This document shows positions 8,613 through 12,140 of a stretch of DNA of 12,140 bases, piece by piece (position 1 is the first letter of the stretch; each line of letters opens with the position of its first letter). The notes under the pieces were generated by a model. It had not been told where the DNA came from, ran no database searches, and was given only the letters and a program-made list of their open reading frames with translations. The translations under genes were made by a program, and so were the position numbers. Source of the stretch: Actinomycetes bacterium (GTDB lineage Bacteria; Actinomycetota; Acidimicrobiia; Acidimicrobiales; RAAP-2); NCBI GenBank assembly GCA_021849435.1, contig JAJZSX010000038.1, positions 1-12,140 on the forward strand, read 5' to 3'.

Positions 8613-9688
8613 ACGTGGCTCGTAGTTAGGTCAATCACCGCGGCCGGGGTCAGGCGCGACGGCAGGGGCGAGGCTGTTGTGACCAGAGTCTGCCCGGTGG
8701 GCAAGAGCTCGAGGAGTCGGTCACTGCGACGAGGATCGAGCTCGCTGAAGACGTCATCAAGCAACAACAACGGATCTACTCCGCGCTTCTGGCGCACCAG
8801 CTGATCTCCCGCTAGGCGCAGTGCGAGAGCCAAGGAGCGCTGCTCGCCTTGTGACGCTTGATGGCGAGTGTCGCGGCCCTCGAGGGAGATCGCCACGTCG
8901 TCACGATGTGGCCCGATGGAGGTATGACCGCGTAGACGGTCATCCTCCTCGCTGGCGCCGATAGCTATGGCGAGTGAGCCCGTCCATGACGGGCGATAGT
9001 CGAGTTCGACGCGCTGCTTGCTTTCGGAGAGTTGACGATAGTAGTCCTCAACGAGTGGCGCGAGCGCGCCGAGCACTTCGCGACGAACGACGACGAGCTC
9101 TTCGCCGTAGCGTGCTAGGTCGGCACTCCAGACATCAAGCTCGGCACGCTGATTTGCATTCGGCCGGTCTCCGCGCAGTGTGCGCAGCACCGCGTTGCGC
9201 TGACTCAATACGCGCGCGTAGCGCTCGATCACATCCCCGCTCGTCAGATCGACATCAGTGAGCAGTGTGGTTAGGAAGGTGCGACGATTCTCAGGGCCTT
9301 GGCGAATGACATCTACGCCTTCGGGGGTGAAGATGGTGATGGGCAGCGCCTCAGAGAGGTCGGCTCGTGAGCGTGGTTTTTGTCCGTTGACCAGCATCTT
9401 CTTTGTGGTTCGCAAACCGCGGGTCAACGTAAGGTCGACTCCTACCCGGCGTACGTGATGAAAGAGAACGCCGTGGATTTCCGTAAGATCCTCACCGTTT
9501 TTGATCATGTCGCTGGCCGCGTTTGTTCGAAACGAAGACGCCGTCGCCAAAGCGTAAACCGCTTCGAGCACCGAAGTCTTGCCGGTGCCGTTTGGTGAAA
9601 CAAAGACCGTCACCGCATCGGGATCGGGGTGCAGAACGAGGTGGTCGAATAACCGAAAGTTCCGGACCTCGAGTTCGTGCAGCCCCAC
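8609..9688 (-). CDS. recF: DNA replication and repair protein RecF
   Basis: A 359-residue SMC-like ATPase that binds gapped DNA and, with RecO and RecR, helps load RecA. It begins with the typical LEVRNFR motif (residues 6-12), has a Walker A-like SPNGTGKTS (31-39), the signature region QGEQRSLALALRLA, and Walker B LLLLDDVFSELD with the D-loop. The first glycine of Walker A (usually GxNGxGKT) is Ser31, codon 9596-9598, which is unusual though the lysine and threonine are intact. The start is GTG (9686-9688), 10 bp after the dnaN stop, with no clear SD, so expression probably depends on readthrough or coupling from dnaN. The 3' end overlaps dciA by 4 bp. Confidence 0.96.
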   Translation of the reverse strand: MGLHELEVRNFRLFDHLVLHPDPDAVTVFVSPNGTGKTSVLEAVYALATASSFRTNAASDMIKNGEDLTEIHGVLFHHVRRVGVDLTLTRGLRTTKKMLVNGQKPRSRADLSEALPITIFTPEGVDVIRQGPENRRTFLTTLLTDVDLTSGDVIERYARVLSQRNAVLRTLRGDRPNANQRAELDVWSADLARYGEELVVVRREVLGALAPLVEDYYRQLSESKQRVELDYRPSWTGSLAIAIGASEEDDRLRGHTSIGPHRDDVAISLEGRDTRHQASQGEQRSLALALRLAGDQLVRQKRGVDPLLLLDDVFSELDPRRSDRLLELLPTGQTLVTTASPLPSRLTPAAVIDLTTSHV

Positions 9689-9698
9689 GTGAGTCGTG

Positions 9699-10799
9699 CT
9701 ACTGGACCCGCACTGGCATTAGCAGGTAACGAAAGCGGGTGTCCTCGACGCCGTGGACCATCGCGGGACGCACCGAGTCAGACATCTCGAGAATGATCTC
9801 GTCGCCGTAGACCGCCTCAATCCCATCGATCAAGAAATTTGGATTGAACGCGATAGTCAGTTCCTCACCGACATAGTCAGCGTCGACATTGTCTTCGACG
9901 TCGCCCGCGTCGTGACTCTGAGTGCGAATCTCAACATTCTTGTCGTGCATCGACAAACGAACAGACGACGTTGAATCCTTGGCCAGCAGCTTGGCGCGAC
10001 GCAGTGAGGTCAACAGGGTGTCCTTGGCGATGCGCAGCTGATTGGGATAGCTCGCAGGAATCAGTTGAAGAACTGAGGGATAGTTACCGTCAATCAGACG
10101 CGATGAAATGCTCGTACGACCCACGGTGAAGGAAATCTCCGCGTCAGTCAAAGTGACGCCGATTTCAGAATCGGCTACTAGGGACGCGGCCGTACGCTGA
10201 AGTTCTTGGAGTGCTCGAGCTGGTACCAGCACATCGTGGGAGCCAACCAGGTCGTGAACCCCTGGTACGTCACGCACCGCGAGACGATATGAGTCGGTCG
10301 CAATGAGTCGCAAATCGCCATTTTCGGTGGTGAAGAGAACACCGGTTAGGAGTGGTCGTGCGTCGTCGCTGGCCGCCGCGCGTACCACCTGGTTGATTCC
10401 TTGGATGAGGTCGAGTGCTGGGGTTGTCATGACCGCTCCGGTCACTGGTGGCAGGTTTGGGTAGTCCACCACGGCGAAAGTGCGGAGAGAGAATTTTGCG
10501 CGCCCAAGACTCAATTCGACGTTCTCGTCGTGAGCGGTGACGGTGACAGCCCCCGCCTCGAGTGAACGTACCGCATCAACAATGAGACGTGCTGGGACCA
10601 CGCTGGCGCCATCCTCGATTCCAATGACATCCACCACCGTACGAACGGTGATGTCGAGATCGGTTCCCGTGACTGTCAATTGGTTGTTGGTCAGTGAGAG
10701 CAGGACCCCTGAGGTAGCCCCAACGAGGCGTGTGGCTACGACGCGACTAGCCGCACTCAACGCTTCGACCAACAGGTCACGTTCTGATCTGAACTTCAT
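9699..10799 (-). CDS. dnaN: DNA polymerase III sliding clamp (beta subunit)
   Basis: A 366-residue beta clamp, the usual length, which forms the ring that tethers polymerase III to DNA. It starts MKFRSERDLLVEALSAASRVV, carries the three repeated clamp folds, including RPLLTGVLF at the start of the second domain and SRLIDGNYPSV at its end, and finishes with the family-typical RYLLMPVR. The ATG (10797-10799) has a good SD, AGAAAGG, 7 bases upstream. It follows dnaA after 248 bp and precedes recF by 10 bp, with no gnd between them. Its base composition is clearly lower in GC than that of gyrA and the genes to the left. Confidence 0.98.
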   Translation of the reverse strand: MKFRSERDLLVEALSAASRVVATRLVGATSGVLLSLTNNQLTVTGTDLDITVRTVVDVIGIEDGASVVPARLIVDAVRSLEAGAVTVTAHDENVELSLGRAKFSLRTFAVVDYPNLPPVTGAVMTTPALDLIQGINQVVRAAASDDARPLLTGVLFTTENGDLRLIATDSYRLAVRDVPGVHDLVGSHDVLVPARALQELQRTAASLVADSEIGVTLTDAEISFTVGRTSISSRLIDGNYPSVLQLIPASYPNQLRIAKDTLLTSLRRAKLLAKDSTSSVRLSMHDKNVEIRTQSHDAGDVEDNVDADYVGEELTIAFNPNFLIDGIEAVYGDEIILEMSDSVRPAMVHGVEDTRFRYLLMPVRVQ

Positions 10800-10806
10800 C
10801 GGCTTG

Positions 10807-10813
10807 CCTTTCT
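10807..10813 (-). promoter_or_regulatory. dnaN ribosome binding site
   Basis: AGAAAGG on the minus strand, 7 bases before the dnaN ATG. Confidence 0.7.
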
Positions 10814-10847
10814 ATGGCGACTGCGTGTGTGGTGTGTCAATTCTGAA

Positions 10848-10856
10848 GGTATAGCA
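10848..10856 (-). promoter_or_regulatory. candidate extended -10 promoter of dnaN
   Basis: TGCTATACC on the minus strand resembles an extended -10 (TGnTATAAT) and lies about 43 bases before the dnaN start. The -35 area falls on the DnaA-box-like site at 10867-10875, so DnaA binding could affect transcription. It overlaps the DnaA-trio-like run, so one of the two readings may be chance. Confidence 0.3.
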
Positions 10857-10863
10857 GTAGTAG
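10852..10863 (+). promoter_or_regulatory. DnaA-trio-like element (TAG CAG TAG TAG)
   Basis: Four consecutive TAG/CAG triplets stand 3 bases 5' of the DnaA-box-like TGTGGATTC. In known bacterial unwinding elements, repeats of 3'-GAT-5' run away from a DnaA box in this polarity. The run is short and overlaps a possible promoter. Confidence 0.35.
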
Positions 10864-10866
10864 GTC

Positions 10867-10875
10867 TGTGGATTC
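10867..10875 (+). promoter_or_regulatory. DnaA-box-like site (two mismatches)
   Basis: TGTGGATTC differs from TGTGGATAA only at the last two bases. It neighbours the trio-like run and lies in the -35 region of the candidate dnaN promoter. Confidence 0.4.
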
Positions 10876-10914
10876 TCAGTTGTACGACCATAAATCCTGA
10901 TGATGACGCTTGTC

Positions 10915-10923
10915 TTCTCCACA
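10915..10923. promoter_or_regulatory. DnaA-box-like site, left arm of inverted pair
   Basis: TTCTCCACA differs from TTATCCACA at one base. It is the exact reverse complement of the site at 10940-10948. Confidence 0.5.
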
Positions 10924-10939
10924 AGCACATGTGTCTTCG

Positions 10940-10948
10940 TGTGGAGAA
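10940..10948. promoter_or_regulatory. DnaA-box-like site, right arm of inverted pair
   Basis: TGTGGAGAA is one mismatch from TGTGGATAA. With 10915-10923 it forms a perfect 9-bp inverted repeat with a 16-base spacer, centred near a CACATGTG palindrome (10926-10933). Confidence 0.5.
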
Positions 10949-11047
10949 AAGTCTCAACGCTACGACCTCAAGATTGAAGTGATGTTGATGACGAGGCGAT
11001 GCTCCACGCGAAACCAACAGACCTCGTATGGGGTTTCACACAAGATT

Positions 11048-12140
11048 TCAAACCTTGGTTTCCCCCTGTAGTTGGCGCTTCAACTGGTTGATTTGAGCGA
11101 GTAGCTCGCTATTTGACGTGAGTTGCTCCTTAATCTTCTCGACGCCGCTGATCACAGTGGTGTGGTTACGGCCGTCGAAGATGCGCGCAATCATCGGGTA
11201 CGAATAGTTGTCCAACAGGTCGCGAATCAGGTACATCGCTACATGGCGAGCGTGGACTAGAGGTCGTAGCCGTTTCGAACCACGGATCTCCTCCACCGAA
11301 AGGCCGTAGAACTCTGACACCGCCGTCAGGATCATCTCGGGCTTCAAGGACATTTGCTCGTGACCGAGGTTCGTGAGATGGCTCTTGGCCAGGTCGAGCG
11401 TGATCGGCTCCTGGCGCAAGTTCGCAAAGGCGCGCAGCATGGTCACCGATCCTTCGAGCTCGCGAATGTTGTCACGCACTCGTTGCGCAATCCACTCAGC
11501 GACATCGCGGGGTAACTCAATGCCTTCGCGCTCGGATTTCGAGTGCAGGATCGCGATGCGCGTCTCGAGGTCGGGTTGATCGATCTCGGTGACAAGACCC
11601 TGAAGAAGACGACTGCGGAATCTCTCTTGGAGACCTGCGAGGTCGCGCGGTGATCGATCTGAGGTGAGAACAATCTGCTTTCCCTCGCCGTGGAGTGCGT
11701 TGTAAGTGTGAAAGATCTCCTCGTGGAATGTTTCGCCTCGTGTCTCCATGAACTGGATGTCGTCAATGAGCAAGACATCGTTCTCGCGGTAGCGCTCGTG
11801 CAGAGCGAGCTGTGTTCGCGTCTGAATAGCCCGAATGAAGTCGTTAAGGAACGTCTCGGTCGAAACGTAAAGAACTTTTCGTCCTGGGTAGTTCTCATGC
11901 ACGTAGTTGCCGATCGCGTGCAAGAGGTGGGTCTTGCCCAGGCCCGAGTTACCGTAGATCATCAACGGGTTGTAGGCCCGACCAGGAGTTTCAGCGACCG
12001 ACTGGGCGGCGGCGAACGCGAGGCGGTTCGATGAGCCCGGAACAAATGAGTCAAATGTCATGCGTGGGTCGAGTCGTGCGGGACGATCGACGCTCGGAGC
12101 GAAGGTGACAGCCGGCTCATCACGTTGCGGCGTGTCATCT
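11048..12140 (-). CDS. dnaA: chromosomal replication initiator DnaA, N-terminus outside the window
   Basis: DnaA opens the origin and loads the helicase. The visible part covers the end of the variable linker, the AAA+ domain and the DNA-binding domain. The frame stays open from the ATG at 12061 to the window edge and reads ...PARLDPRMTFDSFVPGSSNRLA, as expected inside a DnaA, so 12061 is not the start; domain I lies beyond the edge. Seen are Walker A GNSGLGKTH, Walker B VLLIDDIQF, the arginine-finger box ERFRSRLLQGL, and the helix-turn-helix region HARHVAMYL to FDGRNHTTVISGVEKI. The box-recognition motif usually reads GGRDHTTVxHA; here it has Asp for Gly, Asn for Asp (codon 11165-11167) and Ser-Gly for His-Ala. 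Its stop is 248 bp before dnaN. Confidence 0.98.
   Translation of the reverse strand, partial: DDTPQRDEPAVTFAPSVDRPARLDPRMTFDSFVPGSSNRLAFAAAQSVAETPGRAYNPLMIYGNSGLGKTHLLHAIGNYVHENYPGRKVLYVSTETFLNDFIRAIQTRTQLALHERYRENDVLLIDDIQFMETRGETFHEEIFHTYNALHGEGKQIVLTSDRSPRDLAGLQERFRSRLLQGLVTEIDQPDLETRIAILHSKSEREGIELPRDVAEWIAQRVRDNIRELEGSVTMLRAFANLRQEPITLDLAKSHLTNLGHEQMSLKPEMILTAVSEFYGLSVEEIRGSKRLRPLVHARHVAMYLIRDLLDNYSYPMIARIFDGRNHTTVISGVEKIKEQLTSNSELLAQINQLKRQLQGETKV

Larger units (their letters stand above)
10800..11047. other. dnaA-dnaN intergenic region, candidate oriC
   Basis: These 248 bp carry no gene and are locally lower in GC. In many actinobacteria oriC is the dnaA-dnaN gap. Here I see two DnaA-box-like sites one mismatch from TTATCCACA, one with two mismatches beside a trinucleotide run, and a weak TGCTCCACG at 11000-11008. 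That is few compared with the many boxes of Streptomyces, so the main origin could also lie upstream of dnaA, outside the window. Confidence 0.45.

Noticed and set aside
10835..10840. TTGACA on the minus strand as the -35 of a dnaN promoter
   Set aside because: The hexamer is perfect, but the matching -10 (CATAGA) is poor and would put the transcription start in or after the SD of dnaN.
11048..12061. ATG at 12061 as the true start of dnaA
   Set aside because: The frame continues in DnaA-like sequence to the window edge, and the ATG sits at the beginning of the AAA+ domain, so domains I and II would be missing.

Overview
This window is the replication-initiation and gyrase locus of a GC-rich bacterium, most likely an actinobacterium (Actinomycetota). 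On the minus strand, read from right to left, it carries dnaA, dnaN, recF, a DUF721/DciA gene, gyrB and gyrA. This order, the short DUF721 gene coupled to recF, the frequent GTG starts and the high GC fit Actinomycetota. The absence of gnd between dnaN and recF argues against the usual Mycobacterium/Streptomyces arrangement. Acidimicrobiia is my best guess, but the sequence alone does not prove it.

Layout from left to right: (1) 1-178 holds a possible plus-strand coding tail ending at 159 and a hairpin that could end transcription from both sides. (2) 179-3077 is a two-gene minus-strand operon: a 4-hydroxybutyrate/acetyl-CoA-type CoA-transferase followed 4 bp later by an ABC-F ATPase. (3) 3078-3121 is a 44-bp divergent spacer with a perfect 15-bp palindrome that covers the ribosome binding site of the plus-strand gene. 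(4) 3122-3772 is a plus-strand FrnE/DsbA-like thioredoxin-fold oxidoreductase whose stop overlaps the gyrA stop in one CTAG. (5) 3769-8174 is gyrA and gyrB. (6) 8175-8306 is the gyrB leader with a candidate promoter and inverted repeat. (7) 8307-10799 is the compact dciA-recF-dnaN set. (8) 10800-11047 is the dnaA-dnaN intergenic region with DnaA-box-like sites and a DnaA-trio-like run, a candidate (minor or complete) oriC. (9) 11048-12140 is dnaA without its N-terminus, running off the window.

The genes on the right work together. DnaA opens the origin, DciA is thought to help deliver the replicative helicase, DnaN is the polymerase clamp, RecF acts in gap repair, and GyrAB removes positive supercoils. 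The left-hand genes (CoA-transferase, ABC-F, DsbA-like) are accessory housekeeping genes with no evident link to replication.

I found no mobile element, CRISPR array, tRNA or rRNA, and no clearly new multi-gene system. The most interesting points lie inside familiar genes. GyrB has Asn where quinolone-sensitive enzymes have Asp. DnaA has substitutions inside its box-recognition motif, next to non-canonical boxes. RecF has Ser for the first Walker A glycine. There is a DnaA-trio-like element beside a DnaA-box-like site, and an SD-covering palindrome in the 44-bp divergent spacer.
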